64,000 bases of DNA from Tranzscheliella williamsii (Eukaryota > Basidiomycota > Ustilaginomycetes > Ustilaginales > Ustilaginaceae), in assembly GCA_023212725.1 (NCBI GenBank), contig JALBYF010000049.1:1-64000 (forward strand), written 5' to 3'. Shown in pieces: positions 1-11,300 of this stretch. The position numbers and the translations under genes are program-made. A model generated the notes under the pieces. That model did no database searches. It had not been told where the DNA came from and saw only the letters and a program-made list of their open reading frames with translations. Each line of letters begins with the position of its first letter. Within the stretch, counting starts at the first letter, position 1.

Positions 1-73
1 GCTGTCAATTTGTTACTGCCGCTCACCAGGTTGTATTTTGAGCAGACCCATAACGACAGTCGGCTGGTATACG

Positions 74-106
74 AACCCTAACCCTAACCCTAACCCTAAC
101 CCTAAC
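74..106. repeat. Interstitial telomeric repeat (CCCTAA)5
   Basis: Five and a half uninterrupted copies of the hexamer AACCCT. This is the canonical TTAGGG-type telomere sequence of most filamentous and basidiomycete fungi. The C-rich strand runs left to right, as expected for a left chromosome end, but 73 bp of other sequence lies further left. The tract is therefore either interstitial or just inside the terminal array. It abuts a tyrosine-recombinase reading frame on its right side with no spacer. Confidence 0.93.
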
Positions 107-313
107 TCCTTTCGCCGAGGTGCCGCCACATGGGCGGCCCGCACTGGTGTCTCGTCCGAGACCATCCAGCTGCTTGGCCGGTGGACCTCAGATTGCTTTC
201 GGCGCTATGTCAATCGGTCCGTCGCGGACCGGCGCACCCTCACAGCCAACTCCCTCTTCGCCGTCCGCGATGGGCCCCTCCTCCCCGACCTTGCCCCTTG
301 GCGCGACCCTTGA
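107..313 (+). pseudogene. Tyrosine recombinase C-terminal fragment (DIRS/Crypton-like)
   Basis: The frame directly after the telomeric repeat encodes SFRRGAATWAARTG followed by IQLLGRW and RRYV. This resembles the H-x-x-R box and following helices of tyrosine recombinases carried by fungal DIRS-like and Crypton elements: SFRRG with the conserved Arg, then the GRW-S-D segment. The His that normally precedes SFRR is replaced by the Asn codon of the telomeric repeat. Everything upstream of that point (N-terminal half, first catalytic Arg) is absent. The frame ends at 311-313 about 50 codons after the last conserved motif, and I saw no clear catalytic Tyr box. Only the C-terminal part survives, so the fragment is presumably inactive. 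Assignment to DIRS versus Crypton cannot be settled from this piece. Confidence 0.62.
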
Positions 314-787
314 TGACCTTGCAGGGCCGGCCGGCTTTCCCCCTCCCTCTGCGGGCTCCTGGGCTCCCTGCCCGGCTAGGAACGCTTCCCGCTGCGCTGG
401 CGTCCTGCCTGCCCTTGGCGGCCTGGGAGCCTCGGAGCCGAGCCCGAACGCATCGGGCTCCATTTGCGCAAACCCTCCTCTGACTACCCCTTACAATACT
501 ATCTATGATACGACTCCTCTCTCTGCGTGCGCTGAGACATAGATGGCTGTATCTGCGATTGACATCAGAATCTCCAATACATGGCCCTAGCCCGCTGTCT
601 GCATCGCGCCAAATATTCCAAAATCCATGTCTGTCTCTGCCAAAACGCGTCGATCCAGACAAATGATAGCGGCACTTGTCTGTGTCTCGGACACTGCTCT
701 AGTCCAATACAGAATACTTCGCATCACCCACCAGTCGCGTCCCTGTCACGTCCCCAGAGACACAGACAATTGGCAGATACAGACAAA
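314..787. other. Spacer without recognisable gene
   Basis: Several overlapping frames are open here, but none shows a family motif or convincing codon pattern. The stretch may be the 3' part of the recombinase-bearing element. Nothing else was recognised. Confidence 0.4.
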
Positions 788-919
788 AATGGGAGCAAAA
801 ACCTCGCGCGGCGCAACCTAGTCTGGTTGCGCGAGCTGCAGCGCTTTGCGGTCATCGACTTGCAGCACTGCTCTCGTCGAACCCGCATCTTCGACCCTCG
901 CTGGCAGCAAATGGGTTGA
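788..919 (+). pseudogene. Family K (kinase-like) C-terminal fragment, copy K0
   Basis: The frame reads ARRNLVWLRELQRFAVIDLQ. It matches the catalytic-loop/DFG region of the large protein at 15.7-18.7 kb (LAKRNLVWSSELHRFMLIDFQ) and the copy at 46.1 kb (LAKRNLIWSRELQRFMLVDIQ). Only about 40 codons are preserved. The His-Gly-Asp that should precede LARRN is missing, and the frame stops soon after. It is the left-most of at least five family K traces in the window. Confidence 0.6.
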
Positions 920-1232
920 CTGATAACACAGCGCTGAAAGTCGAAACGCCCAAAGACGCGTTCCACCGTACACATTTGCGGAGGCCGAACGCAGTGTTCC
1001 GGCGAAAATCTAGCACACAGTTACCCAGACCAACTGCCACACTCACACTTTCCGCAGTGCCGTTGGCGACAGTTTTGAGCACGCTCCTAGGTGCCGAGTA
1101 CGGACTTGCCAATGCCGAAGACGGCAAGGTTGGGTCGGAGAGGATCAAAGACTGCTGAATAAGTTTCATGCAATTTGTCTCTCTCGCGGATGAGATGCAA
1201 GCAAGTATTGCGACCACCTCACTCATGAACGC
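920..1232. other. Spacer without recognisable gene
   Basis: About 300 bp between the K0 fragment and the next coding-like segment. I saw no motif, repeat or promoter signature that I can support. Confidence 0.35.
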
Positions 1233-1935
1233 ATGGGTATCGATTTGATGGCTCCAGTCTATAGAGGCAAGCTTGACGAGGCGCTGTATGAGCAGACTTT
1301 GACCTATCTTGGTTTCCAGACCAAGCTGCGGGCATGCCTCAGTGGACGATCACCTCGAACACAGATGCGAAAGACTCTAGCGGCAAAAAGTGAAGAGGGA
1401 CACCACCGAGCTGAATCAGGGTAACGATCAGGAGGAGGAGTTGGATCGGGATCAGGACCTGATAACAAATGACGCTAGCAGCGCCTGGGGTCCGAGGTTG
1501 CAGGACAGCGTCAAGGAGGGCCATCGCCCACTTGTGATTGTGAGAGACCTGGGGGTTCGTTTTGCCTCCAGGCAAGCAGCAGCATGCGGTGGAATGGTAT
1601 GGCTCGCTACTTTAGGACGACCCGGAAGACAAGGTCAAGAAGTTGCTTCTAGATCAAGGCGAGGCGACAAAAGGTGCAAAGAGACAGCTTGTCAAAGAAG
1701 GCCACAGAGTGGTGAGAAGCGAGCGGCCTGGAGTGGAGGGCTTCTGCTCCTTGCACGTCCGCCCGCTCCACACACAATCCTACTCCGGTGTTGGAGAGAG
1801 TCACCAAGGCTGAAGGTCTCCTGCAGCAGCTTGCCGCAAGGAACGCGATCCGAGCTCGATACCTTCCTCCATGTACAGGTATGATGAACGAGTTTGCCGA
1901 GACAAGGGAGCAGCGGCTCAAGAAACCCTAACACG
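1233..1935 (+). pseudogene. Frameshifted unknown gene
   Basis: Coding-like segments succeed each other in different frames on the same strand. From 1233 the frame begins MGIDLMAPVYRGKLDEALYE. From 1390 an acidic/Gln-rich stretch reads TTELNQGNDQEEELDRDQD. From about 1797 there is a charged helical tail, KAEGLLQQLAARNAIRARY, ending in a TAA near 1929. The amphipathic, charged composition of all three suggests one ancestral gene broken by at least two frame changes, though unannotated introns could also explain part of this. I do not recognise the family. Confidence 0.3.
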
Positions 1936-4094
1936 ACCATGACTTGCCGGAAGTACTATCACAGCAGCACGCACCCACCCTTCAAGCGAGCATATCAAAC
2001 TGGAGAGCCTGGTAATCAAACAGAGTATACATGAGGGATTTGGGCTTTGCGTTTGCGCAACCCGGTGTATGACCTCTGGGGTGACCAAACAGATTTGTGC
2101 GTCCAGTGTCAAAAGAGGAGGATATACATTGCGGCGTGCCGTCCTAGCGCAGGTTCTGTCACTATACGCAGCTGAAGTAGCGATGCAGTCGTTCTTTGTT
2201 ATGCTGTCGTGCTATTGATGCAGAGAAATCAATCGAGTAGGCTGGCATGGGTTGGAGAGTGGTGATGATAGAAGGCGTACAAAGGCGTATCAACACGACC
2301 AACTAGATGTGGATGGATGGTGGGTTGATGTGCAAGTGTAAGCCATCATGAGGATATTCGGTATATTTGTCTTTTGTCCTTCACGTCACGCAGGTCCATC
2401 TCTGATTGTTGCATGGCGTGGGCAAGTATACCGGTAACTTTTACATTCTTTGAGCTGGATCATCGTGGCCATCGGACAAGATGTCTGTGTGGACATGTCG
2501 AGTGAAGCAAGGAGGTAGCACGTGGGCAGGCTCCTATTGCAAGCACATGTAGAACTGGGCTGGTATGGCAACAGAGCGCTTGAGGTCCGGCTTCTACCGT
2601 CTACAGTGCAATATGACTTGGGAAGAAAGGTGCTTCCGCAGCTCAAGCATCTGGCCAGCGCCACCGGAAATCTGGAAGCTAGCTTGTTCGTCAGGCTGAA
2701 CTAGTCTGTGGCCAGTGGATTTGACCTAGATGCGGATGTGCAATGGGACGTCGGCACGGTCTGCATGTTCCTCATGCGCAGCATCTGAGAATGAGTTGAT
2801 ATGGCCGTGGCGAATGTCTTTACGCATATATTTGCTCATACATGGGACTGCTGATTCGGATCCACTCACACTGCAGTGAATTTGGATCGTTCTCTTGTGC
2901 GTCAGAGCTTACATCCAGGGTCCACAAAGTTGCAGGAAAGCTTCGTTGATAACTTGCAAGGTAAGATGATGCATGCTATTCGGCCTTGAGTCTGCAACAG
3001 CAGCAGCAGACTTATAGCGATGCGTCCTATTTTCCTTCTCCCTGTTTCGTGATTAGGTCAAGTCGAATTGTGCGTGTAATGCTAGCGGACCAATTGTAGA
3101 ACCTTGCTTGTATTCCGGCACGAGTATCTTGCGCACATAGCAGTGTGCATGGGTGCAACCCGCAGGTGGTCTCCGCGTGAACCCCATGGAAGACCAGTCA
3201 GGGGGAAGGAAAGTCTGAATTTGACGAAAGGCAACACCGTAGCATGGCACAAGCGTCACATGCTGTGGCTTCCTGTTACAAGAAGGAAGTACGAAGTCAC
3301 CGATGGTACAGAGAGCTCTAGCTCCAAACCCTCCTTTTCACTTTTTCACCAGTCTATTTACCGAGCTGGGCTATACTTGACGACTCATCTGTCGAACGAT
3401 GCCGACAATTGATTCTGCCGAACCCTGCCGAATTTGATCTACTGAAGGAGGTCTTTGTATCTATGGTGTTTTAAATTTGAGCCTGGGGTCCATACATACA
3501 GCTTTACCGGGCTACTCGTATGGCTTTGGATTGAACTACCGAAGGTCAGGTACGCTTTTGATGAATGCCTCGGAGCTTCCACCTGGGCGGAGGTCGTGTC
3601 CACTCCGACGAAAGGACCGAGGGGCTCCTCCGACACCTCTCATCCGCGGAAGCAGTGGTTCAGGCGATTACCCCTCCGGGCCTTCTGTTTGCAACTGTTG
3701 GCGTATCATAATCCTATGCCACATGTGTCTATTCAGATACAAGGCTGGCATTTTCAGGCAAAATTTTGGTATGCCTTAAGGGATGTTGCCATCTGCAGAA
3801 CGAACCTATTTTATGGCCAGCTTGCAGGGCTGTAACTGCACATCGAGTCTAGAAAGTTGCTGGACGCCGAGATGCCAATCCCGATCCGGCACTCAGCAAG
3901 AAGACGCGTGCTGTAGAGGGTAGGCCTCGAGGGAAATAGAACTCAGCATAGACATTGTGGCAGCGTAAACAGCCAGTACACCCCTGAAGGCGCCCAGATG
4001 AACTTTGTAACGACTGTAATTGCGATCAAGATATCATCCGTTGCGAACTGAAAGACACATCACCAATGAGCACATAGGCGGACTGTTTTGCGTT
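1936..4094. other. Gene-poor spacer, about 2.2 kb
   Basis: No recognised gene. Short open stretches exist, for example 60 codons at 2522-2704 and about 126 codons at 3455-3835 that contain several Trp/Phe-rich segments. They lack motifs and supporting context. The downstream end is the 3' flank of the minus-strand aldo-keto reductase gene. Confidence 0.4.
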
Positions 4095-5114
4095 TCAGAA
4101 GGCGACGCTCGACATCATCGGAGCGTCATATCTTGTGCCGCTAACCTTGAAAGACTGAATGACCACATCGATTTCTTTGATCTCGTTGGCATTCAGCTGG
4201 ATGCCAGCGGCCTTGTGGTTCTCCTCCAGGTATTTGATCTTCTTGGTTCCAGGGATAGGGATTAGGGAAGGACTCTTAGCCAAAACCCAGGCCAGGGCGA
4301 TCTGGCCCGGGGTGGCGCCCTTCTTGCTAGCGATTTTCTTGATGTCTTCGACAAGCTCGAGATTCTTTTTGAAGTTCTCACCCTGGAATCGGGGGTGGGC
4401 CCGTCGCCGATCGCCCTCCTCAAAGTCGTCGGCACTCTTGTATTGTCCCGTGAGGAATCCTCGTCCCAGCGGAGAGTACGCCACGACAGCAGTCCCATTC
4501 TTCTCACACCACTCTAAGATTCCGTTGGTCAATGCATCCGGAGTCCATGGGGATATCTCGATTTGGAGCGCATCGATGTGAGCCACCTTGTTCGCACGAG
4601 TGAGCTGGTCGATGTTGTATTCGGATACGCCAATATAGCGGATCCTGCCCTGGTCCTTGAGCTCCTTCATTGCGCCAACCGTTTCGGTAACGTCGGCATT
4701 AGGAGCGGGTCGATGTGCATAATACAAGTCAATCTGTGCAACCCCAAGCCTCTTTAGCGAGTCGCTGCAAGCCTGATGGCACCATTCGCGACTGCCATCG
4801 AAGATACGCTTTCCGTGTTCGAGACGACAGACAAACTTGGTCGCCATGAACACCTTCTTGCGCGCTTCAGGATGAGACGTAAAGAAGGCGCCGAATTGCT
4901 CCTCATTGTACCCAAGTCTGGTCACGCTGCTAGGCGAGTATATGTCAGCAGTGTCCCAAAAATTGGCGCCATCCTTGAGACACTGCTCGAGAATAGTATT
5001 CACGGTAGACTGATCGGCAGGCTCACCGTAAAAGGCAGCAAGCCCCATTCCACCATAGCCGATGAGGCCAACCTTCTCTCCGGTCTTTCCAAATTCTCTG
5101 GTGGGGATTGGCAT
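4095..5114 (-). CDS. Aldo-keto reductase (AKR13/YakC-like)
   Basis: Complete 339-residue protein, typical for NADP(H)-dependent aldo-keto reductases of the (beta/alpha)8-barrel fold. These cytosolic enzymes reduce aldehydes or ketones to alcohols. The tetrad is visible in order: Asp and Tyr in NFWDTADIY near residue 55, Lys in VFMATKF near residue 93, and His in LYYAHRP near residue 133. N-terminal TREFGKTGEKVGLIGYGGMG and C-terminal SLIPIPGTKKIKYLEEN (phosphate-binding loop of the cofactor pocket) are standard for the family. The ATG at 5114 follows a TATA/CCAAT promoter. No frameshift or stop interrupts it, in contrast to most of the window. The substrate cannot be inferred. It is followed upstream on the same strand by a short-chain dehydrogenase fragment, so it may be the survivor of a small oxidoreductase neighbourhood. 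Confidence 0.93.
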   Translation of the reverse strand: MPIPTREFGKTGEKVGLIGYGGMGLAAFYGEPADQSTVNTILEQCLKDGANFWDTADIYSPSSVTRLGYNEEQFGAFFTSHPEARKKVFMATKFVCRLEHGKRIFDGSREWCHQACSDSLKRLGVAQIDLYYAHRPAPNADVTETVGAMKELKDQGRIRYIGVSEYNIDQLTRANKVAHIDALQIEISPWTPDALTNGILEWCEKNGTAVVAYSPLGRGFLTGQYKSADDFEEGDRRRAHPRFQGENFKKNLELVEDIKKIASKKGATPGQIALAWVLAKSPSLIPIPGTKKIKYLEENHKAAGIQLNANEIKEIDVVIQSFKVSGTRYDAPMMSSVAF

Positions 5115-5179
5115 TGTGGTAGAGATTTGAATTTGCGAGGTGGAGGGTTAGCGGCAGAAAAGATGGCGAAGACAGGGCG

Positions 5180-5198
5180 GTTTATATAAGGTTATTGG
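5180..5198 (-). promoter_or_regulatory. TATA box and CCAAT box of the aldo-keto reductase gene
   Basis: Read on the minus strand, a CCAAT pentamer (5194-5198) is followed by TTATATAAA (5180-5190). The TATA box lies about 70 bp upstream of the ATG at 5114, a usual distance for fungal polymerase II promoters. The match is by pattern only. Confidence 0.55.
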
Positions 5199-6186
5199 CC
5201 ACATTAGAGAAGGTGCCGTAGACCGATAAATTCCTATGGACACACCACACGGATAACGATGAAAGGGGCTGGCAGTCGATCTTTGTGGAGGTCATAGCGA
5301 AAGGCGTTGATCTGCAGATACGTATGATTTTTGGTGGAGGGCCAACACAACCAAAAGTGAGTGGAGGTGGAGAAGGTGGAGGTGACGATAAGGCACTCGT
5401 GACTACACGACGAATGATTAGTCTCGTGATGGCGGCGTACATGAGCATTGTAGAACTTACCTTCATCGGTCTTGACGTTTCGGAAGCTTTCTGCGCCGCC
5501 GACACTGAAAATCATCTCAGTGAGGACAACGCCGGGCTGGGTGTGGAAGACGCTAAGGCTAGGCTGCGCATGAAGCACAGTGTCCCACAAGCGGTAAACA
5601 AGGGTAAAAGTTGAACTCCTGGCAGCGTTGCGTCGATGCCTCGAATTAGTCGGTACTGCAAGGCCAGATAATAGGTTGCAATCAAGAGAGTCCAAAAGGT
5701 GCAAAAGGCGGCAGTGCTGCATCCGACCAGATTGACGTCGTTGCAGATGAGGTCGAGTGGTAATGCGCACAGCTGAGCACCTCTGAATCGGCTCCAATCT
5801 ACCACCAGAGTGATGCACACAGGAGTGGGCACAGGGGCACCGCGTTTTGGGCACTGCTCCACTGCAATTGGCTGATGCCGACGCTCTGAAGTGGGATGGT
5901 GAGGGTCAGCTGAAAGCCGAGGATGAGGACAAGCCTGACCAGGTCGATCGACGCCAGTCGCACCAGAAAACTTTTGCAGATCTGTAGAAATCGGTGGTGG
6001 CGGGTGCACTGGGTTGTCGATGGTATTGACCGTTGCTGTTGCTGTTGCTGATATTCTCTTGGGGAGCAAGTTGGCTGCCAAGCCTGCTATGCCGCAGATC
6101 GGCAGATTGTTGTAGAAACACCAACGCTCTGCTTTACCACGGGATCTGAACAAACGAAGCATCGAAAGAAAAGCGTGGATGGTTGC
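5199..6186. other. Spacer between the two oxidoreductase genes
   Basis: Minus-strand frames stay open for long runs (up to about 300 codons when joined to the dehydrogenase fragment), but the translated sequence loses family similarity after about 6190. I see no independent gene. Confidence 0.35.
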
Positions 6187-6411
6187 CGATGAGCTGACGT
6201 GTGGGTCCATCATCGGCAGAGTGGCGAGATGGACGTAGACAGCAGCGCCCTCTTCGAGCGGTCTGAGACCGGTGAAGTTGTTAAAGGGCGTCCTGACATG
6301 ACCGGGAGAAGCGGCGTTCGCCTTGAGGTTGAGCTCGGTCAGGGCGACCAAATTCTTGGACTGCATGAGCGTGACCATGCTCAGCGCCGTCTGTGAGGTA
6401 TTGTACACCAT
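6187..6411 (-). pseudogene. Short-chain dehydrogenase/reductase C-terminal fragment
   Basis: The frame from 6411 begins MVYNTSQTALSMVTL and continues with ANAASPGHVRTPFNN and LRPLEEGAAVYVHLATLP. This is the region of short-chain dehydrogenases from the catalytic Tyr-x-x-x-Lys helix (here Y-N-T-S-Q, with Gln in place of the usual Lys) through the PG-x-V-x-T cofactor loop to the P-E-E-G-A helix. The Rossmann N-terminus (TGxxxGIG) and the NAG/catalytic Ser segments were not found upstream on the same strand. Only about 75 codons are conserved, and with the key Lys replaced it is almost certainly a relic. Confidence 0.72.
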
Positions 6412-8235
6412 CGTCCGGTCCTTGCAGGCTCGAGGCCGCTTCCAAACGAGAGCGAACCGCCGATGTAGGCAGCTTGCCTGCCGTCATCAGGGATTTGCAG
6501 TCGAAAGGAAAAAGCGATCCTCTATCCGCCTGGAGAAGATTTTCGTGCCTAGAGGAGATTTTCGCCCTCTGCGACACCGTATCGGTCATGGTGGACGGCG
6601 TCCATATCGCGACCGTACGATGATGGCTCTGCAACAATGCTACCTTGTTAGCTGCGGTTATCCCCCATCCCGGTCACCAGCATCATTGTGTATTATGTTT
6701 GCTGGATTTCTCCCAGGGTGACCACCAGATCCACCTCGTTGGCGGTAAGAGGAGGCGGTCGCACCTTCCCCCGAGCTGACCTGGTGCAAACATCTGCGAT
6801 GGACTGCAGAGCGGCGAGAGAGATGGCTTGGACTAGGAGCTGCAGTGTGGCACCGATCGGTTGTTGTTTCCAGCAATTCGCAAAAGACAGCCAGTCGGCC
6901 TCCTGTCCCATGGCATTGGTGCCTGGGTGGAGGGACCCGGCAGGCGTAAGGCAAAGATGAAGCGACCGAACTGCCTGTGAATGCTGCGCATGTCCTGTAC
7001 AGTCCAGATCGGCGAACGGCCAGAGCAAGGTGCCATATTCCAGAAGAGGCTCAACCGGTGTCTGTGACATGCGTTTTGCGTAGCAGCGCACCCAGGAGTG
7101 TTGCTAGAGGCTGCATGAGAAGCGTACGCCGCCGCTGTGACGCTGACCATTGCGGCCCCTCGGACGTGGCGCGTTTTGTGTATCAGGTTGCCGTACTCTA
7201 CCCGGTCGGGCAGGCGGTTGTGACATGGACGGCGGCTGATCGCGATCTTTGACTGCCTGACGAGACGCGCCAGCTTGCCGAGACCAAGGTGCTAAGTGGC
7301 GGTATATTCGCTCTGACCATCTAGCTGATGGAGGAGCCTCGCGCCAGCCTCTTTGGCAGTGACGCCAGAGGCAGAAAAGGTGACATCGCCATCGAAACAG
7401 GCCAGCTTGACAATCGGCTGACCGGTTCAGCCCCGGGCTTCTGAAAAGGGAACCTAAAATAGCGTGATGAAAGCATTGGCGAGCGGCGAGCCGCGAGCCG
7501 CGAGCCTGGGAAGACTTCAAGGTGACCCATGTTCCTGAGCTGTGCAGAGCTGCAATGGTTGAAGCGCAGCTGTACCGCCCGGTCCAGGTGACCACTCGTC
7601 GACCAGGTCGGTGTAGACATCACTGGGCAGATGGTGGAAAATGGAGCCGTAAGCGCCTGTCACATTGACCATGGTTGGTGGCTGCTTGCTTTCGAAGGGA
7701 CCCTGTTGCAGCAGGTCGATCTGGGGAATCGCGAAAGGAAAAGAGAGCCGGTGGAAGTACAATCGTCTCGGATCACCCACTCCAGCACCTTGCTGGTTAG
7801 CGGTAGCAGGGGCGTTGGTCGATATGATCTGCCAAGCACACTCCCGGCTTTGGGTGCTCGAATCACCATTACCAAAACCTGACTGTGGCGCTTCCATGCG
7901 TGTCTGGCGCAGACGTGTAACTTGGTCCTGACGCAGAGGTGTAGCTTGTTCTGGGCTAGGCGCCGTTAGACAGGCCAAGCGTGGCCCAACTTGGCAGGGG
8001 GTAGGCGTCCAGCAGGCATACTTCCTGCCGCTTGCACCCATCAGTCGCTGAGCATGTCAAAGGAGCAGATGGAAGGCTCGACGCATGCGCTGTTGGATCG
8101 GCCTGCAACGTGGTCAGTGGCAGGATGGTCTGTTTGGATGTGTGCCTTGGAGCATGGCGCCGGCTAAGCTGGTGGCCTGCTGCCATGCAAGCTCCTGCCT
8201 CAGGATGCCGTCAAAATGCCAATGTGCACAGTCTC
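6412..8235 (-). pseudogene. Decayed minus-strand coding remnants, family unknown
   Basis: Two minus-strand stretches look protein-like rather than random. 6693-7091 is a 132-codon frame rich in Leu/Ala. Around 7586-7777 the frame includes FAIPQIDLLQQGPFESKQPP and VNVTGAYGSIFHHLPSDVY. They are separated by stops and frame changes, and no full gene can be assembled by eye. I do not recognise the family. They may belong to the same lost gene neighbourhood as the dehydrogenase fragment. Confidence 0.25.
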
Positions 8236-8326
8236 ATTTTTCCTTTTTTTCCCCCTTTTTTCCCCCTTTTTCTTCCCTTTTTTTTCCCTTTTTTTATTTT
8301 TTCAAAATTCTTATTTTATCCCCCAG
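8236..8326. repeat. Polypyrimidine tract (C3-6T3-8)
   Basis: About 90 bp of almost pure pyrimidine on the plus strand, alternating runs of T and C. Such tracts can form unusual helices and slip during replication. No gene function is implied. Confidence 0.8.
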
Positions 8327-11300
8327 GGTGAACAGTTAAAATCGAGGTAGCGGACGACGAGATGTATACATTTCGGCAGACGATACGAAGTGTATGTGAC
8401 TATATATACATGTGAAAGTCGGCATAGATTGAGCGCTATCGTTGAGTGACTGTAGTCTCGCACGGTGATGAGATAGGACGTGCCATGCTTGGGATGTTGT
8501 TGTTGCTAGATGGCAGTCGCATCGACATGGAGCAATCGACTGGTGACGTTGATCTAACAGCCATTGGATCTTTAACTTGAACGCTCTGCGCATGGGATCT
8601 ATCTGGATGTCGATCGCAATCGCAATCGCATTCCCGATCAGCTCTTCGCCCCGACCGCTCAAACACTCACATTCATGAATTATGATTGAACGCATGCTAT
8701 CGAGCCAACAACATGAATGAACAGTGAACAATTTGTGATGACTTGTGACATCGTGCGCTACTCTCTTTGCCATATCATCCATTCGCTTCGCTTATCCTTT
8801 GCAGAGCGGCAGGAAAGCCTGCGGTCTGGGGCCATAGCACGGCTATGTCCCGCTTGTGTCAGAGCTGGGCAGCGAGCCTTGGTGCCAGTGGCGGCTAGAG
8901 CAGGCTTGGGGCCCACCGAATGGCGGGCCGGTCTGCTGAGAGCGCTGAAGTGTCAGTCTGCTGAGGGCGCTGAAACTCCAGAGTAGACAGCGCTTGTCTG
9001 ATGGCCTTGGCCTTAGAGGATCCGGGACTCAGCGAGGCGAACCGATCACTGCAGTCAATACTAACAGTGCATGCCGCAAGCGAGCCTTTTGGCGGCTCCA
9101 GCACCGCATCGGCTCCAGCCCAACTACCCCAGAGCCCAGGAAGCCAACATGACGGTCCGGTTCCGCCGCCTCCCTCCTACTGCACCATTGCCGGCCACGG
9201 TGCGGTGCACCATCACAACGCACCCAACGGCCCCCCCCCCTGCGCTCAGCAACCTCACTACTCACTTGTGTGGCCACCTGCACATGCATCCCGCCCCAAA
9301 CACCGCAAAGTGCACCGCCCTGCTTGCCGGTAGGCAACCGTTCCCACTCCTGCCGCTTCAAGTATAGCACGCAGCAGACCGTTGCCACGACACGACGCCA
9401 GAGCTAGGCTTGCCTCTCGCGTGCAGCTGGGCACGGGGTGGCGAGCAGCCGGCTGTGTCAGTTGCTCGACCGGTGATACTACAGACGGTAATGACGTGGT
9501 ACGGCATATGTCCCCACTCGCCATCGCAGCGTCGAAGCAGTGATGCACCGTTTCGATTGTCTCAGGTGGCCTCCGCAGCCCTCTTCTGCAGGCATCCATC
9601 GTGCTTCATTAGGCTGCTTGTGGTGCTGCGAAGCTCTGCCACAGTTTGTCCACCATGGCCGCTGTTTGCAGCTCATTCTTACACCACCTTCCTGGTCCGA
9701 CGCCCGATCAAAGATACCGGGTTGATTTGCTTGCCAACGACAACTCACGCCACGGGTGGTTTCGTCCTGCTCCCAATATCGCGCCCAATCAGCCCATCCA
9801 TTGCTCTCCCGTGCAGCCGAGACAGGCTGACGGCGTAGTTGAGAAGATGGCTGCCAAATGGCAAAGGTGCGCAGGATTCCTCAAGTGGCAACCTCTGGCT
9901 TGGCCAACTGATCCTTGCCATTCAAGCGTGGCGCAAACAGATTTGCGAGCAAAGACAGACGCAGGGCGGCAGAGCCATCAAAGCTATCCAAGCCTGTCGC
10001 TCTTGAGAGGCAAGGGTAACATGAAACTCTCGAGAGACTCGACCAGCTTTCAGACAGTTGCGGAATCAACATGCTCGCGCCTGACATGAACCAGGTCGAG
10101 CAGGTCCTCTGTCACGAGCTGAGAGCTCTTGCCAACGTTCGAAACGAATCTCGGCTGCTGTCCGTGGCCATCATACAGGTCTCAAGCGGACCTTAGGCTA
10201 AGGTTGCAGCGACCCGCCGCTCGCTCGCTTGGGGTAAAAGGACTGCCGTTGCTTTCTACTCCATAGCTTGCTATTGCAAGCAAAGAGGATGGCGCTATGC
10301 ACTGGAAAGAGCCAAAAACAGGCAAGACAGCACGAACAAAGCCCATGTAGCTAGGCATGCTGGCCAAGGTCGGCAATGGCAATAAGCGACCCTTGCTGTG
10401 GCGCACAAATGTAAGCTCCCGATATTTATCTGGATCAGCTGTACCTTTGTCCACCGTCCTGCAGCCTGTCTTCTACGATTCTTGCCGAATGGCACCATAC
10501 CAACAAGGATGAAGCTGGCTCCTGTAGCAAAACCGCCGAGAATAGCAAAGTCAAGCCCGTGACCAATGTGCGACGGCATGTTGAGGAACGTGTGGATCTG
10601 CACCATACAGACCAACGCTGTGAAATGAGCCTCCTTTTTCAGCAGAGGGCCGACTATGGCCTGTCTCTTTGCCGTATTCACCCTGCTGTGCTACCTCTCG
10701 GCAGTGGTGCCTGCGATGGCGCTTTGCACAGCCCGCCTCTCCACTATCTGGCTTCAGGGTCAGTCAGCGTAAAACTCCTCTGCTTCCAGCCACTTCTACC
10801 CACAGCCTGCCTATCCTTGCCTGCCGCCTTCTTTTCCCGTCTATCTTACCGCTTCCCAAATCAAAAAGCTCAAGGCAACCATTGTACTCAGATCAAGGCA
10901 AAGAACATGCTCGAGCAGCAACAATTGCATCGATGGATAGTTTTGCCTTTCTCAGCACAGCTCGATCTCCTTGGTACTCGGTCCCGCCATCAGATCCTAC
11001 ATACAAGGGAAGACCCATGGGCCAGACACCTTGAATCCTAGCTATGACATTAGCACCCCCATTTAGCCCCCCGGGTCCAGCGGCGTCCACTTCAATGTGC
11101 AAGTCTGGAACTACATCCACACTGGTACGCGTCAGGCCGGGCTGAGCGTCGTGGTGATACTGTTGCCGGTCGCCGAGGCCGGGCCTGATCTGCTCAAGAG
11201 ACATCTGGACGGCTGTGTGACCCCTGTCTTCCTCTCTTTGGGCCAGACCGTGGCAGTTCGTCCTCCAGCTCAGCATCCGGCCTCCGCTTCTGCGCCAAGC

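Noticed and set aside
5182..5854. Minus-strand ORFs between the reductase and the dehydrogenase fragment
   Set aside because: They overlap in several frames, lack motifs and contain the reductase promoter. Treated as chance.
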